A DNA stretch of 64,000 nt from Clostridiales bacterium (GCA_015069485.1 SVIM01000002.1:17339-81338); one strand, 5' to 3'. Positions 1-9,740 are shown, counted from the first letter of the stretch. Made by a program: numbers and translations. The notes: generated by a model not told the origin, from the sequence alone.

Positions 1-469
1 ACCTAAGGTTGACGAAGATTTCGTAGTAGTTTCCCCCGACATTGGCTCTGTTGCAAGAGCGAGAAAGGTTGCTGCAAGAATGGACGCTAAAATGGCTATT
101 ATCGATAAGCGTCGTCCCAAGGCAAACGTTATGGAAGTTATGAACATAATCGGCGACGTAAAAGGCAAAAACTGCCTTATGGTTGACGATATGATCGATA
201 CTGCAGGTACTATCGTTCAAGGCGCAAAAGCGCTTAAAGAAGCAGGCGCTAAAGAAATTTACGCATGCTGCTCTCACGGCGTTTTATCCGGCCCTGCTAT
301 CGAAAGGCTTGCATCTTCTCCTATAACCCAGCTTGCAATGCTCGACACCATTAATATTCCTCAGGAAAAGATGCTTCCTATATTTAAAATGATTTCTACC
401 GCACCTATCTTTGCGGCTGCAATCGAAAACGTATATCTTGATAAGCCTCTTTCCAAAATTTACGACTAA
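1..469 (+). CDS. prs: Ribose-phosphate pyrophosphokinase, C-terminal part
   Basis: This is the 3' half of PRPP synthetase, which makes phosphoribosyl pyrophosphate from ribose 5-phosphate and ATP for nucleotide, His and Trp synthesis. About 155 residues are visible, read from base 2; the family is about 315 residues, so the N-terminal half lies outside the window. The visible part includes SPDIGSVARARKVA and the PRPP-binding loop VDDMIDTAGT (about bases 182-213), which is diagnostic of the family. A hairpin terminator follows the stop directly. The first ATG in the window (base 80) is internal, not the true start. Confidence 0.95.
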   Translation, partial: PKVDEDFVVVSPDIGSVARARKVAARMDAKMAIIDKRRPKANVMEVMNIIGDVKGKNCLMVDDMIDTAGTIVQGAKALKEAGAKEIYACCSHGVLSGPAIERLASSPITQLAMLDTINIPQEKMLPIFKMISTAPIFAAAIENVYLDKPLSKIYD

Positions 470-474
470 AACAC

Positions 475-503
475 AAAAGCCACAGCTATGCCGTGGCTTT
501 TTA
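475..503 (+). terminator. Rho-independent terminator after prs
   Basis: An inverted repeat AAAGCCAC...GTGGCTTTTT directly follows the prs stop. It ends the prs transcript and rules out an upstream start at 488 for the next gene. Confidence 0.75.
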
Positions 504-529
504 CGTATTATAAATTATTAGAGATTTTT

Positions 530-1093
530 ATGTACATTATTGTTGGCTTAGGTAATCCCGAAGAAAAATATTTTAAAACCTTTCATAATATGGGCTATCT
601 CGCCGTAGGCGACGCGGCTTCTATGCTCGGTGTAAAATTCAAAAAAAAGCAATGCGAAGCTTATACCGCAGAAGCTAATGTAAAGGGTGAAAAGGTTATT
701 TTAGCTCGTCCTATAACTTATATGAACAATAGCGGTAGGGCAGTTAAACAGCTTTTGGCTAAATATAAGGCGTCCGTAGAAGATTTAATAGTATTATACG
801 ACGACTACGATATACCCAAAGGTAAAATTCGTATACGCCCCGACGGTAGTGCGGGTACGCATAACGGTATGCGCTCGATTATTGCCGAAATAGGAACGGC
901 GAATTTTAAAAGAATAAGAATAGGAATACGCGACGAAGAAGTTAAAATTCCTATAATTAATTACGTTTTAGCAAACGTAAAGCCGGAAGATTACGATTTA
1001 TTCGTAAGCGCCTGCGAAAGGGCGGCTCAAGCGGCTATTGCAATAGCTTCCGGCGAAAAAACTGAAATAGTAATGACTAAATTCAACGGCTAA
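530..1093 (+). CDS. pth: Peptidyl-tRNA hydrolase
   Basis: Pth cleaves peptidyl-tRNA released from stalled ribosomes so that the tRNA is recycled. The 187-residue protein has the family's usual length. It begins MYIIVGLGNPEEKY and shows the catalytic-His region FHNMGY, the substrate-binding PITYMNNSG and the GSAGTHNG segment. I chose ATG 530 because a longer in-frame start at 488 lies inside the prs terminator and adds residues the family lacks. The gene precedes mfd with an 18-base gap, the common pth-mfd order of Bacillota. Confidence 0.95.
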   Translation: MYIIVGLGNPEEKYFKTFHNMGYLAVGDAASMLGVKFKKKQCEAYTAEANVKGEKVILARPITYMNNSGRAVKQLLAKYKASVEDLIVLYDDYDIPKGKIRIRPDGSAGTHNGMRSIIAEIGTANFKRIRIGIRDEEVKIPIINYVLANVKPEDYDLFVSACERAAQAAIAIASGEKTEIVMTKFNG

Positions 1094-1111
1094 TAAGTCG
1101 GAGAAAGTATA

Positions 1112-4100
1112 GTGAAGAAAAACTTTTTTACATTAAAAAACTTAAACGGGAGTTATTCCCAAATATACGTAGATATCCGCCTTGGCATGCCAACGGCGGT
1201 TTTCGGCGTATCGCAACAGCATAAATATTTTACCGCTTCCGTTTGTGATAGCCCTATTTTATATATAACGGCAGACGCTTTATCGGCGCAGAAGGCAAGG
1301 GATGCGATAGAAGTTCTTTCCGGCAAAAAAACCGTGCTAATTTCTGCAAAGGACGAGGTTTTGCTGTATAAAGACGCCATTTCAAAGGACGCTTTGTTTA
1401 GGCGCATAAACGCCGTTTACGGTCTTTTAAACGGGGCGGAAAATATCGTTTGCGATATAGAGGCTGCGCTTCAGCTTTTCCCTTCTAAAATAGAGTGTGT
1501 AACCCTTAATATCGGTGACGAATACGACTATGCTTCACTTCCTGCAAGGCTTATACAAATGGGATACACCCGTGAATATTCGGTAGAAGCAAAAGGAAGC
1601 TTTGCCGTAAGGGGAGATATTTTAGATATATTTCCTATAAACGAGGAAAACCCCGTAAGAATTGACTTTTTTGGCGATACTGTAGAAAGAATTAGACCTT
1701 ACGATTCCGTTTCGGGCGAAAGGTTAGAAGAAAAGCAAGGCGTAAATTTGGTTGCGGCTACGGAAGTTTATATTGAAAATGACGATTTAGACTATGTCAA
1801 AAAGGTTTTTTCCGTTTTAATAAAAAAATTCGACAATGCTAAAGCTTACGAAAGGGCTTCGGCAATTCGCGACGATATATTTGCGAAAATGGAGTTGGGA
1901 ACAACCTTTACAGGCGCTTCCTACTTGTTGCCCCTTTTAAAAAGCACAAAAACGCTTTTCCATCTTTTACCTAAAAATACCGTTATTATCTTTGACGAGT
2001 GCAAGCTTATCAACGATAGGATGGAATGGGTTATTAAAGAATATCAAGAACGCTTTTTAGAATTAAAAAAGGGTGGCGAGGTATTTGCTTTCTGCGCAGA
2101 GCAAATAATTAAAAAGCAAGCGTTTATTAACCTTATAAGACCTTTTAAGACCTGTGCTTTGCAAACCTTTACTTCAAGCACTCAATTCTTTTCCCCTTTA
2201 AAAACCTACAATCTCCGTTCGTCGCCCGCTCCGGGGTATTTAAACGCGGTGTCGGGGCTTATTACCGACTGTAAAAATTGGCTTTCTAACGGCTATTCCG
2301 TATTAGTTTTCGCAGGGAGCGTTCAACGCAGCGAAAAATTAAGCAATATGCTTTTAGACGAATATTTACCCGTATATTCTATGCCTGATATTATGCAGGC
2401 TTTGCACGGCGTAACGGTTTGTAGCGAAGAGTTAGAGCACGGTATAATTTTACACGAAAATAAGTTAGTAATTATAGGCAGTAACGATTTATACACGAAA
2501 TCCGCCGTTTCAAAACGAATAAAAAGGCGCAGAAACGATATGTTTGCTGCACCGGAAATAGGCGATTTTGCCGTGCATGAAAAGCACGGTATCGGTAAAA
2601 TTACGGGTACTAAAAAAATTGAAACCACCGACGGTATTAAGGAATACGTTTCTATTGAATATAAGGGCGGAGATATGCTTTACGTGCCCGTTGAGCAGAT
2701 GGACGTTCTTTCTAAATACGTCGGGGACGGAAATCCTACGCTTTCAAAAATAGGCGGAGCGGATTTTGAAAGAGTTAAGGAAAGGGTTAAGCAATCAATT
2801 AAAAAGCTTGCCTTTGATTTAAAGCAGCTTTATAAGCAACGCGGGGAAAAGCGAGGCTTTAATTTCCCTAAAAACGAAGTGATGATGCAAGAGTTTGAAG
2901 ACGCCTTTGTCCACGAAGAAACCGCTGACCAGATTTCTTCTATAGAAGAAATTAAAACGGATATGTGCTCGGATAAGGTTATGGATAGGCTTTTGTGCGG
3001 CGACGTTGGTTACGGCAAAACCGAGGTCGCTTTAAGGGCTGCGTATTTATGCGTTTTAGGATGCAAGCAGGCTGCTATTATGTGCCCTAGCACCATACTT
3101 TCGGAACAGCATTATAATACTGCGATAGAAAGATTTAAGGAATTTGGCGTAAGGGTGGAAAAGTTAAACCGATTTAAAACGCCAAAGCAACAAGAGCAAA
3201 CGTTAAAACGACTTGCAAACGGTGAGATAGATTTAATTATAGGTACTCATAGACTACTTTCAAAGGACGTTAAATTTTATGATTTAGGGCTTTTGATTTT
3301 AGACGAAGAGCAACGCTTTGGCGTTGAGCATAAAGAAAAGATTAAGCATATTAAAAACGACGTGGATTGCTTAACCATGTCGGCAACGCCTATTCCAAGA
3401 ACTTTGCATATGTCGCTTGCGGGAATTAGGGATATAAGCACCATTAATACTCCACCGCAAAAAAGGTTGCCCGTACAAACCTACGTCGTTGAAGAAACGG
3501 AAACGCTTATTCGCGACGCGTGCATAAGGGAAATTTCAAGGGGCGGACAGGTATTTATATTATATAACAGAGTAGAAAGCATTTCTTCCTTTGCGGGAAA
3601 AATTAGCGAAATCGTACCCGAGGCAAAGGTATGCTACGCTCACGGTAGGATGGATAGGGAGACGCTGGAAAGTAGTGTATTTTCTTTTTACCGTGGCGAA
3701 AAAAATATTTTGGTTACCACTACGATTATTGAAAACGGCATAGACTTACCTAACGCCAACACGATTATCGTTATAGATTCCGACAGATTAGGTATTTCAC
3801 AGCTATATCAGTTAAGGGGACGAGTAGGTAGAGGTTCTCGGCTTGCCTCTGCGTACTTCACTTTTAAAGCGGAAAAGGTTATGACTAGCGACGCCGCCGA
3901 AAGATTGAAGGCGATTATGCAGTTTACCGAGCTTGGCTCTGGATTTAAAATTGCTATGCGCGATTTGGAAATTAGGGGCGCAGGAAACGTTTTGGGGGCA
4001 GAACAGCACGGGCATATGGATAAGGTAGGCTACGAGCTTTATTCTAAGCTTTTAAAGGAAGAGCTTACGGGCGAAAGTCAATTTACAGCAGAGCTCGATA

Positions 4101-4528
4101 TTAAGGCATCGGCGTATATTCCCGAATCCTACGTTGAAAGCAGCGCAGGAAGGATGGATTGCTACAAGCAGATTGCAGAAATTCGCTCGGTTGAAGATTA
4201 TAAGCGAGTTTGCCTTTCTATTGAAGATAACTACGGCAGTATGCCTGACGAGGTGTTAAACCTTTTAATTATAGCCGTGTTAAAATCGTACGCTGCAAAG
4301 TTTAATATTAAAAAAATCGGCGTAAATAACGGCGGAGGATACCTTGAATTACCTTCGATAAATTCGCTAAAAGACGAAAGAATTGCGACTGCGCTTGATA
4401 AATATAGTGATAAAATTTCGCTTTCAATGATGCAAGCACCGCTAATTACGTTCAAAACTCGGTCAAATCCCACAAAAACTATGCTCGATATGACAAAATT
4501 TTTAAAATTTGCAATAAGTTTTGTTTGA
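1112..4528 (+). CDS. mfd: Transcription-repair coupling factor Mfd
   Basis: Mfd is an ATP-driven translocase that removes RNA polymerase stalled at DNA lesions and recruits UvrA. At 1138 residues it is the normal length. The UvrB-like N-terminal region is followed by the RNA polymerase-interacting domain (around KHGIGKI, residue 490) and the helicase motor. The motor has Walker A GDVGYGKTE, a DEEQ box (LDEEQRFG) and motif III TMSATPIPRTL. The start is GTG with GGAG about 10 bases upstream. It follows pth, and a foldase-like lipoprotein comes after it. Confidence 0.97.
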   Translation: MKKNFFTLKNLNGSYSQIYVDIRLGMPTAVFGVSQQHKYFTASVCDSPILYITADALSAQKARDAIEVLSGKKTVLISAKDEVLLYKDAISKDALFRRINAVYGLLNGAENIVCDIEAALQLFPSKIECVTLNIGDEYDYASLPARLIQMGYTREYSVEAKGSFAVRGDILDIFPINEENPVRIDFFGDTVERIRPYDSVSGERLEEKQGVNLVAATEVYIENDDLDYVKKVFSVLIKKFDNAKAYERASAIRDDIFAKMELGTTFTGASYLLPLLKSTKTLFHLLPKNTVIIFDECKLINDRMEWVIKEYQERFLELKKGGEVFAFCAEQIIKKQAFINLIRPFKTCALQTFTSSTQFFSPLKTYNLRSSPAPGYLNAVSGLITDCKNWLSNGYSVLVFAGSVQRSEKLSNMLLDEYLPVYSMPDIMQALHGVTVCSEELEHGIILHENKLVIIGSNDLYTKSAVSKRIKRRRNDMFAAPEIGDFAVHEKHGIGKITGTKKIETTDGIKEYVSIEYKGGDMLYVPVEQMDVLSKYVGDGNPTLSKIGGADFERVKERVKQSIKKLAFDLKQLYKQRGEKRGFNFPKNEVMMQEFEDAFVHEETADQISSIEEIKTDMCSDKVMDRLLCGDVGYGKTEVALRAAYLCVLGCKQAAIMCPSTILSEQHYNTAIERFKEFGVRVEKLNRFKTPKQQEQTLKRLANGEIDLIIGTHRLLSKDVKFYDLGLLILDEEQRFGVEHKEKIKHIKNDVDCLTMSATPIPRTLHMSLAGIRDISTINTPPQKRLPVQTYVVEETETLIRDACIREISRGGQVFILYNRVESISSFAGKISEIVPEAKVCYAHGRMDRETLESSVFSFYRGEKNILVTTTIIENGIDLPNANTIIVIDSDRLGISQLYQLRGRVGRGSRLASAYFTFKAEKVMTSDAAERLKAIMQFTELGSGFKIAMRDLEIRGAGNVLGAEQHGHMDKVGYELYSKLLKEELTGESQFTAELDIKASAYIPESYVESSAGRMDCYKQIAEIRSVEDYKRVCLSIEDNYGSMPDEVLNLLIIAVLKSYAAKFNIKKIGVNNGGGYLELPSINSLKDERIATALDKYSDKISLSMMQAPLITFKTRSNPTKTMLDMTKFLKFAISFV

Positions 4529-4544
4529 TTTGTATTAAAATTAA

Positions 4545-4573
4545 TTGCAAAAATAATTAAAGTATTATATAAT
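4545..4573 (+). promoter_or_regulatory. Promoter for the foldase-like lipoprotein
   Basis: TTGCAA at 4545-4550 and TATAAT at 4568-4573 are separated by 17 bases, ahead of the ATG at 4628. Seen in sequence; activity is inferred. Confidence 0.6.
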
Positions 4574-4627
4574 AGTTTAGTGCTTGTAAAAGCGATAACT
4601 TTTTTAAAAAGAACTTGGAGAAAGTTT

Positions 4628-6823
4628 ATGAAGAAAAATAAAATTCTTAGCTCAATTTTAGTATCTGCACTTTTATGTTCGGCGGCGTTTTCCGGCTGTT
4701 CGCTCGTAACCACCAACAATAAGGCAGATATGGAACAGGTTATAGCAACCGTAAACATTAGCCAATCTTCCGCAATGGAAAACGATTCCTTAAATAGCTA
4801 TAAAGAAGCAGTTACCGCTTCTAACGTGTTAAAAAGGGATCTCGTATCTGCATATCTTAACGTTGGTAGCACTTACGCTCAATACGGTATGAGTGGCGAA
4901 CAAATCGTTGATATGTTGGTAAACAGTTTGGTTAATACCGAAGTTATTTCCCAATACGCCGTTTTAAATCTTTTAAAGGACAAGGTTGATAACGGTGAAA
5001 GCAACGCGCTTGAACAATACTTGGCAAAAGAAACTGAAAAAGATAAATACGAATATCTTTTAAGCGCAGAAGAAATTGACGAAGTAAAGTATAACTTCTT
5101 TAAAACCTTAAATACTTCGCTTGATTCTTACGAAAAGCAGTTTATTGAAGAAGAAACTAACGAACAAAGGGGCACGGAAACTAGAACCACCCCCGGAAAC
5201 GTTGATACCGAAACGGAAAACTTCTATCCTAAAAAGGACGGCACTCTTAACTATTTCGTTTACACCGGCTATAGCGGTTTTGGTCAAAGTGATTTCTTTG
5301 GCGTTGGCGGTGACTACACCCTTCAAAACAGCGGTGACTATTTAGAAAACGAAAGCTATTTAGAAGACACTAACGAATCTTCTCGTAAAAAGGCTTACAA
5401 TAGATTCTTAAATTCGCTTAATAGCAACTATCTTTTAACCGAAGACGATAACCCTTCCGATATTTTAAGCCTTAAATACGTAAAAGATCAATACGTGTTA
5501 CAGCTTAAAACTGCAGTTACCAATAAGTACTACGAGCTTTACGAAGCACAGGTTAAGGCTAAAATTCTTCCTGAAGACGGTTCTGCTCCCGACGTAAGCT
5601 ATATTCAAACCAGATACGATTCGCTTTTTGAACAGCAAAAAGCAAGCTACACAAGCGCTTCTGCATTTGAAACTGCTATGGGTAGCATGGGCGACAGCTC
5701 CTTCATCTTATATAGCCCCTCCGCAGTAGACGGCTTTGCACCCGACGAAGACGGTAACTACAACACTTACGGCTACGTTTACAATATCTTGTTGCCTTTT
5801 AGCAATAGACAAAACGCTGTGCTTAGCGGCTTACAGTCTGAACGTACGGCAAGCAACAACGGCAAGCAAAGCGAAAACGAATACTTCGCTGCAAGAAACG
5901 CGCTTTTAGGACAAATTGAAACTGTTGACCAGCGTTCTGCTTGGTTTAACGGCAAAACCGAATATGCATATGATGCTTCTGCAACCGTAAGCGATTACTA
6001 CGGTAAGGACGAAGGCAGAGATTACCTTTTCTTCGAAAATAACCTTAAAAACAGCGATAGATACGAAGCGTTGAAAAATTACGACGGCAGATACGCTTAC
6101 AACGGTAGAGTAGCAGAAAACGAAGACGGTTCTTATTTGTTATTACCTGAAAAGGTTTCTATCGACGGTATGCTTGACGAATTAGAATCTTACGTTAACT
6201 ATGTTGTAGGTAGCGACGTAGTTACCATTGAAACCAATGCTAACTACTATGCAGAAACCGATTTCTATAAAGACGGCTCTGACAAGGAAGTTGATTATTC
6301 TAAATTCGTATACGCAACCGGTAGCGTTGATTTCGGCGCTGATTTCAATAGAAATAATCTTTTCTATAACGTAGATGATAGCGTTCAGTACAAAGCAATG
6401 AGCGCAATCAACGAATTACAGTATGCATACACTACCGACACGGCAGTTCTTTCTGAATACGTTGGCTATAGCGTAGGCGCAGGCGCAACTCAGTTCATTA
6501 AGGAATTTGAGTATGCAACGCAAGAAGCTATTAAAAACGGCCCCGGCAGCATTGCTGTTTGCGCAGGTGACTACGGCTGGCATTTAATTTACGTAACTTA
6601 TACCTTTAATTTTGAAGGCGGAGCGGTATATAATACCCCCGATTGGAGTAAAATAGAAGAAGAGGGTACTTTTGAAAATCTCTTCTATGAATACGTAAAA
6701 TCATCCGATTTAGGTACTGCTGAAACAGGCTTAAGAACGACGCTTATTCAAAACTTCTCAGGAGATGAATCTGTTACCCACTACGAAGACAGATATCAGG
6801 ACTTGGTGAATAGTTTATCATAA
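4628..6823 (+). CDS. Lipoprotein, likely PrsA/SurA-like extracytoplasmic foldase
   Basis: This 731-residue exported lipoprotein has a basic N-terminus, a hydrophobic stretch and a lipobox ending in Cys24 (AAFSGC). ATG 4628 follows TTGGAGAAAG; a start at 4580 would add residues before the signal peptide. The region after the Cys (MEQVIATVNIS) resembles the SurA/PrsA N-terminal pattern. A late segment GDYGWHLIYVTYTF resembles the end of a parvulin-type PpiC domain. Genes for PrsA-like foldases often follow mfd, which supports the call. The middle is long, Tyr/Asn/Asp-rich and not recognised. The lipoprotein call is firm; the isomerase role is inferred. Confidence 0.7.
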   Translation: MKKNKILSSILVSALLCSAAFSGCSLVTTNNKADMEQVIATVNISQSSAMENDSLNSYKEAVTASNVLKRDLVSAYLNVGSTYAQYGMSGEQIVDMLVNSLVNTEVISQYAVLNLLKDKVDNGESNALEQYLAKETEKDKYEYLLSAEEIDEVKYNFFKTLNTSLDSYEKQFIEEETNEQRGTETRTTPGNVDTETENFYPKKDGTLNYFVYTGYSGFGQSDFFGVGGDYTLQNSGDYLENESYLEDTNESSRKKAYNRFLNSLNSNYLLTEDDNPSDILSLKYVKDQYVLQLKTAVTNKYYELYEAQVKAKILPEDGSAPDVSYIQTRYDSLFEQQKASYTSASAFETAMGSMGDSSFILYSPSAVDGFAPDEDGNYNTYGYVYNILLPFSNRQNAVLSGLQSERTASNNGKQSENEYFAARNALLGQIETVDQRSAWFNGKTEYAYDASATVSDYYGKDEGRDYLFFENNLKNSDRYEALKNYDGRYAYNGRVAENEDGSYLLLPEKVSIDGMLDELESYVNYVVGSDVVTIETNANYYAETDFYKDGSDKEVDYSKFVYATGSVDFGADFNRNNLFYNVDDSVQYKAMSAINELQYAYTTDTAVLSEYVGYSVGAGATQFIKEFEYATQEAIKNGPGSIAVCAGDYGWHLIYVTYTFNFEGGAVYNTPDWSKIEEEGTFENLFYEYVKSSDLGTAETGLRTTLIQNFSGDESVTHYEDRYQDLVNSLS

Positions 6824-7629
6824 TGAAAATATGGCATGCGATAGTCCTTGGAATAATCCAAGGACTATCTGAATTTTTACCCGTTTCTTCAAGCGGACAT
6901 TTAGTTTTATTTCAAAAAATTTTTAACGTCGATTTGGGCGGAATAGATATGTTCTTTGATATTATGCTGCACGTAGGCACACTTTTTGCCGTGTGCGCAG
7001 TATTTTATAAGGACATTATAAATCTGTTCAAAAAACCGTATAAAAACCTTGTATATTTAATTATTGCAACGATTCCTGCAGCGGCGGTTGGCGTTTTGTT
7101 CGATGATTGGATAGAACAAACCTTTTTTGGCGGGGCGTACCTTGCATTAGGCTTTTTATTTACAGCGTTAATTTTATTAGTTACCGAAATTTATGCAAAG
7201 CGAAAAAGCAAGCAATTACCGCTTTCTTTTAAGGTAGCAATACCTATGGGGCTTGCTCAAGCCGTAGCAATTTTACCGGGTATCTCCCGTAGCGGAGCTA
7301 CTATTGCGGCAGGCACTTTTGCCGGTGGAAGCACGCAAAGCGTATCAAAATTCTCTTTTTTATTAAGCATACCTATAATTTTGGGTGGGTTTGCAGTTTC
7401 GCTTTTTAAAGGCGTTTTTAGTGGGGAATTTTCTCAAGTTTTTGCACAGGCTAATGCGGATTTCGGTTGGTGTATTGCTCTTGGTGTAATCGTTTCGGCA
7501 ATTTCGGGTTTTTTTGCAATAAAAATTATGCTAAAAGCTATTAAAAAAGCAAATTATAAGTGGTTTAGCTTATATTTGTTAATACTTGGGGTTATTTGTA
7601 TAATACTTCAAATAAGCGGTAGATTTTAA
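6823..7629 (+). CDS. uppP: Undecaprenyl-diphosphatase UppP (BacA family)
   Basis: This integral membrane phosphatase converts undecaprenyl diphosphate to the monophosphate, recycling the lipid carrier for peptidoglycan. At 268 residues it has the usual length. It shows the two conserved motifs: GLSEFLPVSSSGHL near the N-terminus and PGISRSGATIAAG in the middle, with several hydrophobic helices. Its ATG overlaps the stop of the foldase-like gene (ATGA-type junction), so the two are probably cotranslated. It converges on the SRP RNA gene. Confidence 0.96.
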   Translation: MKIWHAIVLGIIQGLSEFLPVSSSGHLVLFQKIFNVDLGGIDMFFDIMLHVGTLFAVCAVFYKDIINLFKKPYKNLVYLIIATIPAAAVGVLFDDWIEQTFFGGAYLALGFLFTALILLVTEIYAKRKSKQLPLSFKVAIPMGLAQAVAILPGISRSGATIAAGTFAGGSTQSVSKFSFLLSIPIILGGFAVSLFKGVFSGEFSQVFAQANADFGWCIALGVIVSAISGFFAIKIMLKAIKKANYKWFSLYLLILGVICIILQISGRF

Positions 7630-7645
7630 TTAAATACAAGTTAAA

Positions 7646-7673
7646 AGCCGACGGCGAAATATCGCCGTCGGCT
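7646..7673 (-). terminator. Terminator hairpin between uppP and SRP RNA
   Basis: An inverted repeat AGCCGACGGCGA / CGCCGTCGGCT sits between convergent genes. The minus strand carries TTTT after the stem, so it best ends minus-strand transcription. It could also stop uppP transcripts. Confidence 0.6.
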
Positions 7674-7682
7674 AAATTATAC

Positions 7683-7950
7683 AAAAAAAGTGCAACCCCT
7701 TTTGCCAAAACACGCCGAAGCGTAAACGATATAGGTAACTCCTACAAAGCTTCCTTATGGCACACCGAGCAAACTGTTTAGTGCTGCTATATTCCTATCC
7801 TGACACGGTTCGCAGCAGTCGGTTGCATAAGACCTTGTTATCAACATCCCTTATATCGCGCGGCCTTCCACGCATTAAGTCGAGAGGGGTATTCGGCTCT
7901 GCTATAGCGGATTGCAGATACAGGGCACCGCTAACTCCCCACCTAGCACT
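7683..7950 (-). ncRNA. ffs: Signal recognition particle RNA (large, Alu-containing)
   Basis: Read on the minus strand, the gene starts AGTGCTAGGTGGGGAGTTAG followed by CGGTGCCCTGTA and CTGCAATCCGCTATAGCAG, the signature 5' Alu part of Bacillus-type SRP RNA. The S-domain tip is GTGTCAGGATAGGAATATAGCAGC, given here in parts: GTGTCAGG, then GGAA, then AGCAGCA. The length of about 268 nt matches the 271-nt B. subtilis scRNA. The 3' end is placed at a short GCAA/TTGC stem followed by seven T (7682-7700). A consensus promoter precedes it. The RNA scaffolds Ffh for membrane targeting. Confidence 0.93.
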
Positions 7951-7955
7951 TGTCT

Positions 7956-7984
7956 ATTATACTTTATATAAAAAAAATTTGCAA
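7956..7984 (-). promoter_or_regulatory. Promoter of SRP RNA
   Basis: On the minus strand, TTGCAA (7984-7979) and TATAAT (7961-7956) are 17 bases apart. The -10 ends about six bases before the RNA's expected first nucleotide. Confidence 0.8.
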
Positions 7985-8067
7985 GCGTTTTTTAGTGAAA
8001 TAATTGTTGGCGTTTGTCGAAGAGCGCAAACTTTATGCTTAATTAAATTAAGAAAGGTGCTGTTTAC

Positions 8068-8096
8068 TTGACAAAACTCAGTAAATAAATTAAAAT
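8068..8096 (+). promoter_or_regulatory. Promoter of the Mrp-type ATPase gene
   Basis: TTGACA (8068-8073) and TAAAAT (8091-8096) are separated by 17 bases, upstream of an AAAAGGAG ribosome site and ATG 8125. Confidence 0.7.
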
Positions 8097-8124
8097 GTTG
8101 CATGCAAGATAAAAGGAGATTATT

Positions 8125-8958
8125 ATGTCGGAAAATTGTACGCATGATTGCAGTTCCTGCTCGGCAAACTGCTCGTCGAAAAAGCCTGAAAGTTTAATTA
8201 AAAAACCGCATAAATTAAGCTGCATCAAAAAGGTTATAGCCGTAGTTAGCGGTAAGGGCGGTGTAGGTAAGTCTATGACCTGCTCTATGCTTGCGGCAAG
8301 CGCTAACGCAAAGGGATACGATACCGCCGTTATGGACGCAGATATAACCGGTCCTTCAATTCCCCGTATGTTTGGCGTTAAAGAACACGCTAAAGGCTCT
8401 AAAGAAGGCATTCTTCCCGTAATTTCAAAGGGAGGAGTAAAGCTTATGAGTATGAACGTTTTACTCGAATCTGAAGACGACCCCGTTGTATGGCGTGGCT
8501 CGTTAATTTCGGGCACCGTTACGCAGTTTTGGACGGACGTTATTTGGGGCGAAGTAGATTATATGTTTATTGATATGCCTCCCGGAACCGGCGACGTGCC
8601 TTTAACAGTATTCCAAAGCCTTCCCATTGACGGTATTATTATTGTTACAACCCCTCAGGATTTAGTCGGTATGATCGTTGGTAAGGCTGTTAAAATGGCA
8701 AATATGATGAACGTGCCTATTTTAGGTATAGTTGAAAATATGAGTTATTTACAATGCCCCGACTGTGGCAGAAAGCTTTCCGTTTTTGGCGAAAGTAGTG
8801 TGGATGCGCTCGCTCTTGAGCACTCTATACCCGCAGTTGCAAAAGTTCCTATCGATCAAAATTTAACTCGTTTTGCCGATTGTGGACAAATTGAATTTTT
8901 ACAAAACAATTACCTTTCCGATTTTTTAAGTAAGGTTATTAAAAATTTAAATAAATAG
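8125..8958 (+). CDS. Mrp/NBP35-family Fe-S cluster carrier ATPase
   Basis: This cytosolic P-loop ATPase of the Mrp/ApbC family is thought to carry and transfer Fe-S clusters. The 277-residue protein has a Cys-rich N-terminal tail (Cys at residues 5, 10, 13 and 17), then the deviant Walker A GKGGVGKS near residue 47, DADITGPSIPRMFG, and a late CPDCG motif matching the cluster-binding CxxC of Mrp dimers. It is transcribed alone, with its own promoter and terminator. The nucleotide-binding family is certain; the client proteins are unknown. Confidence 0.92.
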   Translation: MSENCTHDCSSCSANCSSKKPESLIKKPHKLSCIKKVIAVVSGKGGVGKSMTCSMLAASANAKGYDTAVMDADITGPSIPRMFGVKEHAKGSKEGILPVISKGGVKLMSMNVLLESEDDPVVWRGSLISGTVTQFWTDVIWGEVDYMFIDMPPGTGDVPLTVFQSLPIDGIIIVTTPQDLVGMIVGKAVKMANMMNVPILGIVENMSYLQCPDCGRKLSVFGESSVDALALEHSIPAVAKVPIDQNLTRFADCGQIEFLQNNYLSDFLSKVIKNLNK

Positions 8959-8964
8959 CGTTTA

Positions 8965-9001
8965 AAACTCCGTATAGCGTTTGCTATGCGGAGTTTGTTT
9001 T
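8965..9001 (+). terminator. Terminator after the Mrp-type gene
   Basis: Inverted repeat AAACTCCGTATAGC / GCTATGCGGAGTTT followed by a T-rich run. It lies between convergent genes and may serve both. Confidence 0.75.
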
Positions 9002-9008
9002 TAATAAT

Positions 9009-9740
9009 TTAATTATCCTTTTTTTCTGGCAAAAACTTCCAGTAGCGAACGGGCATAAAGCCCTTCATTTGCTTTTCGTGGGGGCGGTTGGCAATATTTA
9101 CCGATTTATAATACCTTTTCCACAGCGTTTCAAAGGTTTTTTCATATTCCGATAAATAAATTTCCGCTTCGCCCACTTCGGTTAAAAACCAATTACATCC
9201 GTCGTAAATTACAGCCTTTTTTCTTTTTAAGTCGTGAATTACGAATTTTAGGCTTTTAAAGCGTCTAATAAAATGGTGGCAAATAAGGTCGGTTATATCG
9301 TTATCGGGGGAATAAGGGGCGTACATAATACCTTGCGCCGTTTCCATAAAGCGCAAAAATCCGTGCATATTGTGAATTTCTTTTGCTACTTGCTGACGGA
9401 TTTCGTTCATTTCTAAAACGGTGGGATTAGATAGTATGTTTCTTATCGGTCTATTTTGCTTTATTAATAATTTTATATATTCAAATGCAATTTGCTCCTT
9501 TAAAGGGTCTGCCGAACGCAAAACCAAGGCAATTTCATCTTCAACAAGCTCGTCAATTTGCCTAATTTTTGAGCAAACTCGCTCGCTTTTATCTTTTTCG
9601 GTGTGGACCATTTGTACTTGGCTGTCAAAGGAAAGTTGAACGGATTTATTTGAAGTTATTATGCAACCGTTGTATTTATAGGCGTAAAAAACGGCAGTAT
9701 AAAAGCATTTTAAACTACCGTCGGTTATAAAAATTTTCAT
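9009..9740 (-). CDS. DUF4130-type DNA metabolism protein (TIGR03915-like)
   Basis: This 243-residue protein matches what I know of the DUF4130 / TIGR03915 family, a partner of a radical SAM protein proposed to act in DNA repair. The core is HNMHGFLRFMETAQGIMYAPYSP, cited in parts: HGFLRFME, then YAPYSPDNDI, then HHFIRRF. Its start overlaps the end of the radical SAM gene by 4 bases, so the two are cotranslated. The biochemical activity is not known. The family call rests on recognised motifs and on the partner gene. Confidence 0.8.
   Translation of the reverse strand: MKIFITDGSLKCFYTAVFYAYKYNGCIITSNKSVQLSFDSQVQMVHTEKDKSERVCSKIRQIDELVEDEIALVLRSADPLKEQIAFEYIKLLIKQNRPIRNILSNPTVLEMNEIRQQVAKEIHNMHGFLRFMETAQGIMYAPYSPDNDITDLICHHFIRRFKSLKFVIHDLKRKKAVIYDGCNWFLTEVGEAEIYLSEYEKTFETLWKRYYKSVNIANRPHEKQMKGFMPVRYWKFLPEKKDN

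Noticed and set aside
488..529. Longer N-terminus for pth
   Set aside because: The extension lies in the prs terminator and is not found in the family.
7757..8071. Plus-strand ORF of about 100 residues
   Set aside because: It is antisense to the SRP RNA gene and has no protein-like features.
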